This document shows positions 1-13,300 of a stretch of DNA of 64,000 nt, one piece after another (within the stretch, counting starts at the first letter, position 1; each line of letters opens with the position of its first letter). Origin of the DNA: Sophora flavescens. Lineage: Eukaryota > Streptophyta > Magnoliopsida > Fabales > Fabaceae. The DNA lies in the NCBI GenBank assembly GCA_030762895.1, contig JAUPTC010000018.1:62001-126000 (forward strand), written 5' to 3'. A program made the position numbers and the translations under genes. The notes beneath the pieces were generated by a model. The model was given only the letters and a program-made list of their open reading frames with translations. It ran no database searches and was not told the DNA's origin.

Positions 1-1411
1 AACCAAAAAACCTAATTTTATCCCAAACCTACTAATTCCCAAAACCCCATTTTACCCCAACCCAAATTCTAACTCAAAGCCCTAATTTTGACCCAAAACC
101 CTAATTTTAACTCAAAACCAAAAATACCCAAACCCTAATTTTGACCCAAAACCTAATTTTGACGAAAACCCTAATTTTAACCCAAAACCTTTTTAACTTT
201 AAACCCTATTTTTAACTCAAAACCCTAATTTTAACCCCAAACCCTAATTTTAACACAAAACCCTAATTTTGACCCAAAACCCTAATTTAACCCCATTTTG
301 ACCCAAAACCCTAATTTTAACTCAAAGCTCTAATTTTAACCCAAACCCTAATTTAAACACTAATTTTGACCAAACCCTAAATTTGACCCAAAACCCTAAT
401 TTGACCCAAAACCCTAATTTTAACCCAAAACCCTATTTCTAACAAACTTTTAACTCAAAACCTTAATTCCCAACCCCAAACCCTAATTTTGACTCAAAAC
501 CGTAATTTTGACCAAACCCCTAATTTTAACTCAAAACCTAATTTTCACACGAACCCAAATTTTAACCAAAAACCCAAATTTTCACCCAAAGCCTCAAATT
601 TTGACCCAAAACCCTAATTCTAACCTTATTTTTGACTCAAACCCTATTTTTAACTCAAAACCCTAATTCAAACCCCAAACTATTGACCCAAAACCCTAAT
701 TTGGACCAAAAACCTAAATTTTAACCCAAAACTAAATTTTAACCCAAAGCTCTAATTTTGAGGAAAACCCTAATTCAAACCCTAATTTTGACCATAAACC
801 CTAAATTTGACCCAAAACCTAATTTTGACCCAAACCATTTTTTAACCCAAAACCCAAATTTAACCCTAAACTCTAATTTGACCCAAAACCCTAATTTTAC
901 CACCTAATTTAACCCTATTTTGACCCAAAACCCTATTTTTAACTCAAAACTTAATTCCAACTCTAACCCAAATTTTAACCCAAAAACCTAATTTTGACCA
1001 AAAACCCTAATTCAAACCCTACTTTTGACCCTAAATCCTAAATTTGACCCAAAACCCTAATTTTGACCTAAAACCCATTTTTAACTCAAAACCCGAATTC
1101 CACACCTAATTTTGACCAAAACCCAAGTTTAACCCAAAACCTAAGTATAACCCAACCCTACATTTTGACCCAAAAACATATTTTTAACTCAAAACCCTAA
1201 TTTACCCAAACTCTAATTTTGACCCAAAACCTAATTTTAACCCAAAACCTAATTGTAACCCTCATTCGACCCAAAACCCAAATTTAACCAAAATCCTAAA
1301 TTTTGACCCAAAACCCTAATTTTGACCCAAAGCCCTATTTTTAATCAAAACCCAAAATCTAACCCTAATCCCTAATTTTGACCCAAACCCTAATTTTGAC
1401 CACAAAACCCA

Positions 1412-1419
1412 CCCCCCCC
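1412..1419 (+). repeat. C8 homopolymer inside the satellite
   Basis: A run of eight C stands where the satellite normally has CCC or CCCC. It is the longest C run I noticed in the left contig. It may be a local expansion or a consensus error between two eroded monomers. Confidence 0.7.
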
Positions 1420-2140
1420 ATTTTGACCCAAAACCCTAATTCTAACCCTAAACCCTAATTCTAACCCTAATTTTAACCCAAAACCCATTTTTTTAACTCA
1501 AACCCTAATTTTAACTTCAACCCCTAATTTTAACCCAAAACCCTAATTTAAACCCAAAACCCTAATTTTAACACCCATTTAACTAAAAACCCTAATTCAA
1601 ACCTCAAACCTAATTTTGATCCAAAACCCTAATTTGGACCAAAAACCCAAATTTTACCAAAACCCTAATTTTTAACCTAAGCTATAATTTTGACCAAAAC
1701 CCTAATTTAAACCCAATCTGACCCAAAACCCTAAATTTAATTCTAAACCCTAATTTTGACCAAAAACCCAATTTTTAACTCAAAGCCAAATTCTAACCCA
1801 AAGCCCTAATTTTGACCAAAACCCAAATTCAACCCAAAACCTAATTAAACCACCTAAATTTTGACCCAAAACCCTAATTTTCCAACCCAATTTACCCAAA
1901 ACCTTATTTTTAACTCAAAACCCTAATTCAAACCCCCAACGCTAAATTTGACCCAAAACCTAATTTGGACCAAAACCCCAAATTTTAACCGAAACCCAAA
2001 TTTTAACCCAAAGCTCTAATTTTCAAAATCCTAATTTAAACCCTAATTTTGACCCTAAACCCTAAATTGACCAAAACCCTAATTTTGACAAAACCCTAAT
2101 TTTAACTCAAAACCCAAATTATAACCCTAAACCAATTTTA

Positions 2141-2156
2141 ACACAAGACCAATAAT
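2141..2156 (-). repeat. Rare monomer variant shared with the middle contig, opposite strand
   Basis: The top strand reads ACACAAGACCAATAAT. Its reverse complement, ATTATTGGTCTTGTGT, occurs four times in the middle contig (from 16323, 18692, 20344 and 21408). I did not see it in the right-hand HOR array. It is a useful marker for the relative orientation of the two contigs. Confidence 0.8.
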
Positions 2157-3859
2157 CTTCCAAACCCTAATTTTAACCCCAAACCTAATTTTGACCCAAA
2201 CACAAATTTTAACCGAAACCCAAATTTTAACCCAAAACCTAATTTTAACCCCAATTTAACCCAAACAAAAATTTAAACCAAAACCAAAATTTTAACCCAA
2301 ACCCTTTTGACCCAAAACCCTATTTTTAACTCAAACCCAAATTCAAACCCCAAACGCTATTTTTGACCCCAAACCCTAATTTGGACAAAACTAAATTTAA
2401 CCCAAAACCCAAATTTTAACTCAAAGCTCTAATTTGACGAAAACCCTAATTCAAATCCTAATTTGACCATAAACCTAAATTTGACCCAAGACCCTAATTT
2501 GACCCAAAACCCATTTTTAACTCAAAACCCAATTCTAACCTAACCCTAATTTTGACCCAAAACCCTAATTTTGACCAAAACTCTAATTCTAACCGTATTT
2601 ATGACCCAAATATTTTAACTCAAAACCCTGAATCTAACCCAAAACCCTAATTTTGACCCGAACCCTAATTACACCAAAAACCTAATTCTAACCCAAAAGC
2701 ATAATTTTAACCCAAAACCCCATTTTTAATCAAAATCCTAATTTTAACCCAAACACTAATTTTGACCCAAAACCCTAATTTAACCAAAAAATTTTAACCC
2801 CTAAAACCCAAATTTTAACCAAACCCTAATTACCCAATTTAACAAAACCTAATTTGACCCAAAACCCAAATTTTAACCAAAAACCTAAATTTTAACCCTA
2901 AAAACTAATTTTGACCCAAAACCCTAATTTTCACCCAAAACCAAATTTAAACTCAAACCCTAATCCTAACCCCAAACCCTAATTTTGACCCAAACCCTAA
3001 CAAAAACCCAAATTCAACCCAAACCCTAATTTTAACACAAAACTCTAATTGACCCTAAACCCTAATTTTTGACCAAAACCCCATTTTTAACTCGCCTAAA
3101 TTCTAACCCTAAGCCTAATTTTGACACAAAACCCTAATTTTGACCCAAAACCTAATTTTCACCCTAAACCCTATTTTTAACTCAAAACCCAAATTCTAAC
3201 CCTGACTAAATTTTGACCGAAACCCTAATTTGACCCAAAACCTATTTTTAACTCAAAACCCTAATTCTAACACCAAACGCTAATTTTGACCCAAACCCTA
3301 ATTTGGACCAAAACCTAAATTTTAACCAAAACCCAAATTTTAACCCAAAACCCTAATTCTGACCCAAAACCCTAATTTTCACCCAAAACCCAATTCGAAC
3401 CCAAAACACAAATTCTAACCCTAAGCCCTAAAATTTGACCCAAACCCTAATTTGGACCAAAACCCTAATTTTTACTCAAAACCCTATTTTTAACTCAAAA
3501 CCCTAATTCAATCCCCCACGCTAATTTTACCCAAAACCCTAATTTTAACCCACAAAACCCAAATTTTAACCCAAAACCTTAATTTTAACCCAAAGCTCTA
3601 ATTTTAACCAAAAACCCTAATTTTAACCCTAATTTTGACCACCTAAACCCCTAAATTTGACCCAAAACCTAATTTCACCCAAAACCCAATTTTTCAACTC
3701 AAAACCCAAATTATAACCCTAATCACTAATATTGACCCAAAACCCTAATTTGTAACGTAAACCCTAATTATAACCCAAAACCTAATTTTCCGAAAACCCC
3801 ATTTTAACTCAAAACCCAAATTCTAACCCTAAGCCCTAATTTGACCCAAAACCCTAATT

Positions 3860-4359
3860 NNNNNNNNNNNNNNNNNNNNNNNNNNNNNNNNNNNNNNNNN
3901 NNNNNNNNNNNNNNNNNNNNNNNNNNNNNNNNNNNNNNNNNNNNNNNNNNNNNNNNNNNNNNNNNNNNNNNNNNNNNNNNNNNNNNNNNNNNNNNNNNNN
4001 NNNNNNNNNNNNNNNNNNNNNNNNNNNNNNNNNNNNNNNNNNNNNNNNNNNNNNNNNNNNNNNNNNNNNNNNNNNNNNNNNNNNNNNNNNNNNNNNNNNN
4101 NNNNNNNNNNNNNNNNNNNNNNNNNNNNNNNNNNNNNNNNNNNNNNNNNNNNNNNNNNNNNNNNNNNNNNNNNNNNNNNNNNNNNNNNNNNNNNNNNNNN
4201 NNNNNNNNNNNNNNNNNNNNNNNNNNNNNNNNNNNNNNNNNNNNNNNNNNNNNNNNNNNNNNNNNNNNNNNNNNNNNNNNNNNNNNNNNNNNNNNNNNNN
4301 NNNNNNNNNNNNNNNNNNNNNNNNNNNNNNNNNNNNNNNNNNNNNNNNNNNNNNNNNNN
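3860..4359. other. Assembly gap, 500 N
   Basis: There are exactly 500 unknown bases, the kind of fixed filler used for a scaffold gap of unknown size. Satellite lies on both sides, but the strand carrying the C-rich version switches across the gap. The open frames that run through it are artefacts. Confidence 0.99.
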
Positions 4360-7300
4360 TGGTCCAAATTAGGTTTTTGGTCAAAATTAGCGTCAGGGTT
4401 TGGGGTTGTGTTAAAAATAGGGTTTTGGTCAAAAATAGTGGTTAGAATTAGAGTTTTTGGTCAAAATTAGGGTTTCGGTCAAAATTAGGGTTAGTGTCAA
4501 AATTAGGGTTGAATTAGGATTTGGGTCAAAATGGGTTAAAATTAGGGTTTTGGGTCAAAATTAGGTTTTTGGTCAAAATTAGGTTTGGGATTAGGTTTTG
4601 AGTTAAAAATAGGTTATAATTAGGTTTGTCAAAAATTAGGCTTAGGTTAGAATTTGGGTTTTGGGTTAAAATTCGGGTATTGGGTCAAAATTAGGGTTTT
4701 GGGTTAAAATTCGGGTATTGGGTAAAAATTAGGGTTTTGGGTCAAAATTAGGGGTTATTGTTAGAATTTGGGTTTTGAATTAAAAATAGGGTGGGTCAAA
4801 AATTATTGGTCTTGGGTCAAATTTAGGTTTATGGTTAAAATTAGGTTTGAATTAGGGTTTCGGTTTTGGGTTTGAATTAGGGTTTGAGTTAAAATTCGGT
4901 TTTGGGTAAAATAGGTTAGAATTAGGGTTTGGGTTAAAATTAGGTTTTGGTCAAAATTAGGGTTGGGTCAAAATTAGGGTTAGGGTTAGAATTTGGGTTT
5001 TGAGTTAAAAATAGGGTTTTCGGTAAAATTAGGTTTTGGGTCAATTTTAAGGTTTAGGGTCAAAATTAGGGTTTGAATTAGGTTTTAATTAGGGTTTGAG
5101 TTAAAATTAGGGTTTTGGGTTAAAATTTGGTTTTGGTTAAATTTGGTTTTGGTCCAAATTAGGTTTTTGGTCAAAATTAGCTTTGGGTTTGATTGGGTTT
5201 TGGTTAAAATTAGGTTTTGGGTAAAATTAGGGTTTTGGTTAGAATTAGGGTTTAGGTAAAATTAGGTTTGGGTAAAATTAGGTTTTAGGTTAAAATTAGG
5301 TTTTGGTCAAAATTAGGGTTTTGGGTCAAAATTAGGCTTTGGGTGAAATTAGGTTTTGGTTAAAATTGGGGTTTGGTTAAAATTAGGTTTTGGTTAAAAT
5401 TAGGGTTTGGTCAAAATTAGGTTTGGTCAAATAGGTTATAGGTTGGTCAAAATTGTTAAAATTAGGGTTTGGGTTAAAATTTGGGTTTTGGTAAAATTAG
5501 GTTTTGGGTCAAAATTAGGTTGGGTTTGAATTAGGGTTTGAGTTAAAATTAGGTTTTGGGTCAAAATTAGGGTTGGGTTAGTTTGGGTTTGAGTTAAAAA
5601 TTTTGGGTTAAAATTAGGTTTTGGTCAAAATTAGGTTTTGGGTCAAAATTAGGTTAGAATTAGGTTTGAGTTAAAATTGGTTTGGGTTTAATTAGGTCTT
5701 GTCAAATTTAGGGTTTATGGTCAAAATTAGGTTTGAATTAGGGTTTTGGGTTAAAATTAGGGTTTTGGGTTAAAATTAGGGTTTAGGGTTAAAATTAGGT
5801 TTGGGTTAGAATTAGGTTTTGAGTTAAAATTGGGGTTTCGTCAAAATTAGGTTTTGGTCAAAATTAGGGTTAGGTTATTTGGGTTTGAAATTAGGGTTTT
5901 GGTCAAAATTAGGTTTTGGGTTAAAATTAGGTTTAGTTAAAATTAGGGTTTTGGGTTAAAATTAGGGTTTTGGGTTAAAATTAGGGTTTTGGGTTAAAAT
6001 TAGGTTTTGGTTAAATTAGGTTTTTGTATTAGGTTTGGGTTAAAATTAGGGTTTGGGTTAAAATTAGGGTTTTGGGTTAAAATTAGGGTTATTAGGGTTG
6101 TTAAAATTAGGGTTTTGGTTAAAATTAGGTTTTGGGTTAAAAATGTTTGGGTAAAATTAGGTTTAGGGTTAAAATTAGGTTTTGGTTAAAATTAGGGTTT
6201 TGGTTAAAATTAGGGTTTGGTCAAAATAGTGGTAAATTAGGTTTTGGGTTAAAATTTGGGTTTTGGTCCAAATTAGGGTTTGGGTCAAAATTAGAGTTTG
6301 GGGTTTGAATTAGGGTTTGGTTAAAATTAGGTTTTGGGTCAAAATAGGTTAGAATTAGGGTTTTGGGTTAGAATTATGGTTTGGGTCAAAATTAGGGTTT
6401 TGGTCAAAATTAGGGTTTAGGTTAGAATTTGGGTTTTGAGTTAAAAATGGGTTTTGGTCAAAATTAGGTCTTGGGTCAAATTTAGGTTTATGGTCAAAAT
6501 TAGTTTGAATTTGGGTTTTCGTTAAAATTTGGGTTTTGGTCAAAATTAGGTTTTGGTAAAATTAGTTTGGTGGTTTGTTAAAAGGTTAGAATTAGGTTTG
6601 GTAATTAGGTATTTGGTCAAAATTAGGGTTTAGTAAAATTAGTTTAGGTTAAATTTGGGTTTGAGTTAGGTTTTAAATTAGTTTGTTAAAATTAGGGTTT
6701 TGGTCAAATTAGGTTTGTAAATTAGGGTTTGGGTTAATTAGGTTTGTTAAAATTAGGTTTTTCAAAATTAGGGTTGTGTTTTGGTTTTGGTAATTAGGTT
6801 TTGGTTAAAATTAGGTTTGGTAAAATTAGGTTTGGTTATTTTTGGGTTAAATTAGGGTTTGGGTAAAATTGGTTTGGTTAAATTTGGTTAGGTTTTAATT
6901 AGGGTTTAAAATTAGGGTTTGCAAATTAGGTTTTGGGTTAGAATTAGGTTTTGGTTAAAAATAGGTTAATTAGGTTTTGGGTTAGAATTAGGTTTTGGTT
7001 AAAATTAGGGTTTGGGTCAAAATTAGGCTTAGGGTTAGAATTTGGGTTTTGAGTTAAAAATGGGTTTTGTAAAATTAGGTTGTCAAATTTAGGTTTAGGG
7101 TCAAAATTAGGTTTGAATTAGGGTTTTGGTTAAATTAGGTTTTGGGTTAAAATTAGGGTTTGTTAAAATTTTTGGTTAAAATTAGGTTTGGGTAAAATTA
7201 GGTTTTAGGTTAAAATTAGGGTTTGGGTTAAAATTAGGTTTTGGGTTAAAATTAGGGTTTAGGGTTAAAATTGGTTTGTTAAAATAGGGTTTTGGTAAAA

Positions 7301-10300
7301 ATAGGTTTTGGGTTAAAATTGTTTAGGGTTTTAGGTTAAAATTAGGGTTTAGGTCAAAATTAGGGCTTAGGGTTAAAATTTGGGTTTTGGTTAAAATTGG
7401 GTTTTGGGTTAAAATTGGTTTTGGTAAAATTAGGTTTATGGTCATTAGGTCATAGGGTTTAATTAGGGTTTGGTTAAATGGTTTTGGGTCAAAATTAGGT
7501 TTGTTTGGTAAAATTAGGTTTTGGTCAAAATTAGGTTTATAGTTTGTTAAAATTAGGTTTGTAATTAGGGTTTGGTTAAAATTAGGTTTTGAGTTAAAAG
7601 GTTTTTGGTCAAAATTAGGGTTTGTAAAATTAGGGTTTAGGTCAAAATTAGGGTTTGAATTAGGGTTTTGGGTAATTAGATTGGGTTTGTTAAAATTAGG
7701 TTTTGGGTTAAAATTAGTTTTGGTTAGAATTTAGGTTTTTGGTCAAAATTAGGGTTTGGTAAAATTAGGTTTAGGGTTAGAATTAGGGTTTTGGTTAAAA
7801 TAGGGTTGGGTAAATTAGTTTAAAATTAGGTTTTGGAAAATTAGGGTTTGGGTCAAAATTAGGGTTTAGGTTAAAATTAGGTTTGGGTTAAATTAGGGTT
7901 TTGGAAAAATAGGGTTATGGTTTGGTAAAATTAGGTTGGTTAATTAGGGTTTGGTTAAAATGGTTAAAATTAGGGTTTTGGTTAAAATTAGGTTTTGGGT
8001 AAATTAGGTTTGGGTAAAATTAGTTTAGGTTAGAATTAGGGTTTTGAGTTAAAAATGGTTTTAAAATTAGGTTTGGGTCAAAATTAGGTTTTGGGTTAAA
8101 ATTAGGTTTTGGTAAAATTAGTTTTGGTTAAAATTGGTTTTGGGTAAAATTAGGTTTTGGGTTAATTGGGTTAAAATTAGTTTTGGTTAAAATTAGGTTT
8201 TGGGTTAAATTAATTTTAGAATTAGTTTAGGGTTAAAATTAGGTTTGGTTAAAATTGGTTTTGGGTAAAATTAGGTTTTGGGTTAAAATTAGGTTTAGGT
8301 TAAAATTAGGGTTTGAATTAATTGTGGTAAAAATAGGTTAGTTAGGTTTTGGGTTAAAATTAGGTTTTGGGTCAAAATTAGGTTTTGTAAATTAGGTTGG
8401 TTAGAATTAGGGTTTTGAGTTAAAAAAGTGTTAAAATTAGGTTTGTTAAATTTAGGTTTTGGTAAAAAGGTTAATTAGTTGTTAAAATTAGGGTTTGTAA
8501 ATTAGGTTTAATTAGGTTTGGGTTAAAATTAGGTTTGGTAAAATTAGTTTAAATTAGTTTTGGGTTAAAATTTTTGGTTAAATGTTGTAAAATTAGGTTT
8601 GGTTAAATATGTTAAAATTAGGTTTGGGTTAAATTTGTTTGTAAAATTAGGGTTTTGGTAAAATTAGGTTTTTAGTGGGTTTGGGTTAAAATTAGTTTGG
8701 TTAAAAAATGTTTAAATTAGGTTTTGGTCAAAATTGTTTGGTCAAAATTAGGTTTGTATTAGGTTTTGGTTAATTAGGTTTGGTTAAAATTGGTTTGGGT
8801 AATTAGGTTTGGTAAATTAGGTTTTGGGTAAAATTAGGTTTTGGTAGTTTGTTTAGGTTAAATTAGGGTTTTGGTTAAAATTAGGTTTTGGTTAAATTAG
8901 GTTTGTAGGTTTAATTAGGTTTTGGGTTAGAATTAGGTTTTGATTAGGGTTTTTAAAATTAGTGGTTAGAATTTGGGTTTTGAGTTAAAATTTTTAGTTT
9001 TATTAGGTTTGTCAAAATTAGGTTTTGGTCAAATTAGGTTTGGGTTTGAATTAGGGTTTTGGGTTAAAATAGGTTTTGGGTATTAGGTGGTTAAAATTAG
9101 GTTTTGGGTCAAAATTAGGGTTTTGGTCAAAATTAGGTTTTGGGTTTAATTGGGTTTTGAGTTAAAAGGGTTTTGGTCAAAATTAGGTTTTGGGTTAAAA
9201 TTAGGTTTAGGGTTAAAATTAGGTTTGGATTGGTTTTGGGTAAATTAGGTTTTGGTTAAAATTAGGTTTTGGGTTAAAATTAGGTTTTGTTAAAATTTGG
9301 TTTTGGGTTAAAATTTGGGTTTTGGGTCAAAATTAGGTTTGGGTTAATTAGGTTTTGGGTTAAATTAGGGTTTTTTAATGGGTTTGGGTTTGGGTCAAAA
9401 TTAGGTTTAGGGTTAAAATTAGGGTTTGGTTAAAGGTTTTGGGTTAAAATAGGGTTTTATTAGGGTTTGGGTCAAAATTAGGTTTTGGTAAAATTAGGGT
9501 TTTGGTTTTTAAAATTAGGTTTGGGTTAAAATTTAGGTTTTGTTAAAATTAGGGTTTTGTCAAAATTAGGTTTGTTAAAATTAGGGTTTAGGGTTAAAAT
9601 TAGGTTTTGGTTAAAATTAGGGTTTTGGTCAAATTAGGTTTTGGGTTAAATTAGGTTTTGGGTTAAAATTAGGGTTTTGGTTAAAATTAGGTTTTGGTCA
9701 AAATTAGGTTTTGGTTAGAATTAGGGTTTTGGTTAAAAATGGGTTTTGGTTAAAATTGGTTTGGTTAAAATTAGGTTTGGGTAAAATTAGGGTTTGGTAT
9801 TAGGTTGGGTTAAAATTAGGGTTTGGGTTAAAATTAGGGTTTTGGTAAAATTTTTGGTAAATTAGGTTTTTGTTAAAATTAGGTTTTTGGGTTTTTATTT
9901 GGTTAAAATTAGGGTTTTGGGTTAAAATTAGGTTTTCAAAATTAGGTTTTGGGTCAAAAATTGGGTTAGATTAGGTTTGGTTAAATTAGGGTTTAAATTA
10001 GGTTTTGAAAATTAGGTTTGGGTTAGAATTTGGGTTTTGGTTAAAATTAGGTTTTGGGTGAAAATTAGGTTTTGGGTTAAATTAGGGTTTTATTAGGTTT
10101 TGTAAAATTAGGTTTGGTTAAAATTAGGGTTTGGTTAAAATTTGGTTTTGGTTAAAATTGGTTTTGGGTCAAAATTAGGTTTTGGTCAAAATTAGGTTTT
10201 AATTAGGGTTTGTTATGGGTTAATTAGGTTTTTAAAATTAGGTTTTGGGTTAAAATTAGGTTTTGAGTTAAGGTTTGGGTTTAGGTTTTTAAAATTAGGT

Positions 10301-13300
10301 TTTGGGTTAAAATTAGGTTTTGGGTCAAAATTAGTGTGTTAGAATTTGGGTTTTGGTTAAAATGGGTTTTCAAAATTAGGGTTTGGGTAATTTAGGTTTA
10401 GGGTAAAATTAGGGTTTGAATTAGGGTTTGTAAAATTAGTTTTGGGTTAAAATTGGTTTGGGTTAAAATGGTTTTTAAATTAGGTTTGTTAAAATTAGGT
10501 TTTGAAATTAGGTTTTGGGTAAAATTAGTTTTGGGTTAAATTAGGTTTTGAGTTAAAAAGGTTAGATTAGGTTTTGGGTAATTAGGTTTAGGGTCAAAAT
10601 TAGGTTTTGTAAAATTAGGTTTGGGTTAAAATTGGTTTTGGGTTAAAATTAGGGTTTTGGGTTAAAATGGGTTTTGGTCAAAATTAGTTTGGTTTTTTAA
10701 TTTAGGGTTTTTAAAATTAGGTTTTTAAATTAGGGTTTGGGTTAAAATTAGGGTTTGGTCAAAATTAGGGTTTGGTCAAATTGGTTGGTTTAATTAGGGT
10801 TTTGGGTTAAAATTAGGTTTTGGTAAAATTAGGGTTTGGTTAAAATTAGGGTTTGTTAAAATTAGGGTTTTGGTCAAAATTAGTTTTGGGTTAAATTAGG
10901 TTTTGGGTTAAAATTGGTTTTGTCAAAATTAGTTTTGTAAAATTAGGTTTTGGGTTAAAATTAGGTTTGTATTAGGTTTTGGTTAAAATTAGGGTTTTGG
11001 TTAAAATTTGGGTTTAGGTCAAAATTAGTTTTGGTCAAATAGGTTAGAATTAGGTTTTGGGTTAAAATTAGGTTTGTAATTAGGTTTTGGGTCAAAATTA
11101 GGTTTGGTTGAATTAGGTTTGAGTTAAAATGTTTTGGGTTAAAATTAGGTTTTGGGTTAAAATTAGGGTTTGGGTCAAAATTAGGTTTGTATTAGGTTTT
11201 GGGTTAAAATTGGTTTTGTTAAATTAGGGTTTTGGGTTAAAATTAGGGTTTTGGGTAAATTAGGTTTTTAAATTAGGGTTTTGGGTTAAAATTAGGTTTG
11301 GGGTTTAATTAGGTTTTGGGTTAAAATTAGGTTTTGGTAAAAATAGTTTTAAAATTAGGGTTTTGGTTAAAATTAGGTTTGGTAAAATTAGGTTTTGGGT
11401 AAAATTAGGTTTAGGTAAAATTAGGTTTATTAGGTTTTGGGTAAAATTAGGGTTTTGGGTTAAAATTAGGTTTTGGGTTAAAATTTGGTTTGGTTAAAAT
11501 TTGGGTTTTGGTCAAAATTAGGTTTTGGTCAAAATTAGGTTTGGGTTGAATTAGGGTTTTGGTTAAAAAAGGTTTTGGGTAAATTAGGTTTTGGTAAAAT
11601 TAGGTTTGGTAAAATTAGTTTAGGTTGAATTAGGGTTTTGAGTTAAATGGTTTGGGTAAAATTAGGTTTGTAAAATAGGTTTTGGTAAATTAGGGTTTTG
11701 GGTTAAAATTTGGTTTTGGTATTAGGTTTGTAAAATTAGGTTTTGGTTATTAGGGTTTTGGTTAAAAGGGGTTAAAATTAGGGTTTGTCAAAATTAGGGT
11801 TTGGTAAATTAGGTTTGGTTAAATTAGGGTTTGGTTAAAATTGGTTTTGGTTAAAATTAGGTTTTGGTTAAAATTAGGGTTTTTGGTCAAAATTAGGTTT
11901 TGGGTTAAAATTAGTTTGGGTTAGGTTTTGGGTTAAAAAGGTTTGGTTAAAATTAGGGTTTTGGGTCAAAATTAGGGTTGGTTAAAATTAGGGTTAGGGT
12001 TAAAATTGGGTTTTGGTTAAAATTAGGTTTTGGGTTAAAATTAGGGTTTTGGTTAAATTAGGTTTTTTAAAATTATTTAAATTTGGGTTTTTGGTTAAAA
12101 TTAGGTTTTGGTCAAAATTAGGTTTGTTAATTAGGGTTTTGGGTTAAAATTAGGTTTGGGTTAAAATTATTGGTAAAATTAGGGTTTGGTTAAAATTAGG
12201 TTTTGGGTCAAAATTAGGTTTTGGGTAATTAGTTTGGTTAGATTAGGGTTTTGGTTAAAATTGGTTTTAAATTAGGTTTTGGGTTAAAATTAGGGTTTGG
12301 TTAAAATTAGGGTTTGTTAAAATTAGGGTTTGGTTAAAATTAGGGTTTGGGTCAAAATTGGTTTTGAAAATTAGGTTTTGGTTAAAATTAGGTTTTGGTT
12401 AAAATTAGGTTTGGGTAATGGGTTTATTTTGTAAATTAGGGTTTGGTAAAATTAGTTTTGGGTTAATTAGGGTTGGTTAAATTGGTTTTGGGTAAAATAG
12501 GTTATTAGGTTTTGGTTAAATTAGGTTTTGTAAAATTTTTTAAAATTAGTTAGTAGATGGTTTTGAGTTAAAAGGGTTTTGGTCAAATTAGGTTTTGGGT
12601 AAAATTAGGTTTTGGGTAAAATTAGGTTTGTAATTAGGTTTTGGTAAATTGTTTGGGTTAAAATTGGTTTTGGTTAAAATTAGGGTTTTGGTAAAATTAG
12701 GTTTTGGTTAAATTAGGTTTTGGGTTAAATTAGGTTTTTTAAATTAGGTTTGGGTAAAATTAGTTAATTAGGTTTTGGGTTAAAATTAGTTTTGTAAAAT
12801 TAGGTTTGGTAAAATTGTTTGGGTTAAATTAGGTTTTGGTTAAATGGGTTTTGGTAAAATTAGGTTTTGGTAATTTAGGTTTTGGGTAAAATTAGTTTTT
12901 TAATTAGGTTTTGGTTAAAATTAGGTTTTGGGTTAAAATTAGGGTTGGTTAAAATTAGGTTTTGGTAAAATTAGGTTTTGGGTTAAAATTAGGGTTTTGG
13001 TCAAAATTAGGGTTTGGTCAAAATTAGGTTTGGGTTAAATTAGGTTTGAGTTAAAAATAGGGTTTTGGTCAAAATTAGGTTTTGGGTCAAAATTAGGGTT
13101 TAGGGTTAAAATTAGGGTTTGATTAATTAGGTTTTGGGTTAAAATTAGGGTTTGGGTTAAAATTAGGTTTTGGGTTAAAATTAGGTTTTGGTTAAAATTA
13201 GGGTTTTGGTAAAATTAGGGTTTTGGTCAAAATTAGGTTTAGGGTTAAAATTAGGGTTTTGAGTTAAAAATAGGTTTTGGTAAAATTAGGTTTGGGTTAA

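Larger units (their letters stand above)
1..3859 (+). repeat. 19-bp satellite array, C-rich strand on top (left contig)
   Basis: This is an unbroken tandem array of about 19-bp monomers of the form CCCTAATTTTGACCCAAAA. Common variants are CCCTATTTTTAACTCAAAA, CCCAAATTTTAACCCAAAA and the marker CAAACGCTAATTTTG. Many copies have lost single C or A bases or short blocks, so the order is irregular. HOR-type markers are still recognisable: AACGCT near 1939, 2355, 3273 and 3517, and GCTCTAATTT near 751, 2017, 2437 and 3594. Rare variants near 790, 2141-2156, 2467 and 2591 match the reverse complement of variants in the contig beyond the first gap. No gene is present: CCCTAA and TTTTGA place stop codons in all three frames within 57 bp of intact repeat. 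Confidence 0.95.

Noticed and set aside
3804..4470. Open frames on both strands across the first gap
   Set aside because: Most of each frame is N. The few real residues are satellite translation, and no start context or coding signal exists.
4975..4990. Short TTAGGG repeats suggesting a telomere
   Set aside because: Only two to three TTAGGG units occur together here and near 11990. They arise when a satellite monomer loses TTTTGGGTCAAAA. There is no telomeric array.
6007..6189. Open frame of 60 residues rich in K, L, G and F
   Set aside because: It is a translation of the G-rich satellite. Stops occur within 57 bp in intact repeat, so the frame stays open only because of scattered deletions. 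It has no domain and no unique sequence.
6355..6543. Open frame of 62 residues on the minus strand, rich in N, P, T and Q
   Set aside because: It is the translation of the C-rich strand of the same satellite, kept open by indels, with no support as a gene.
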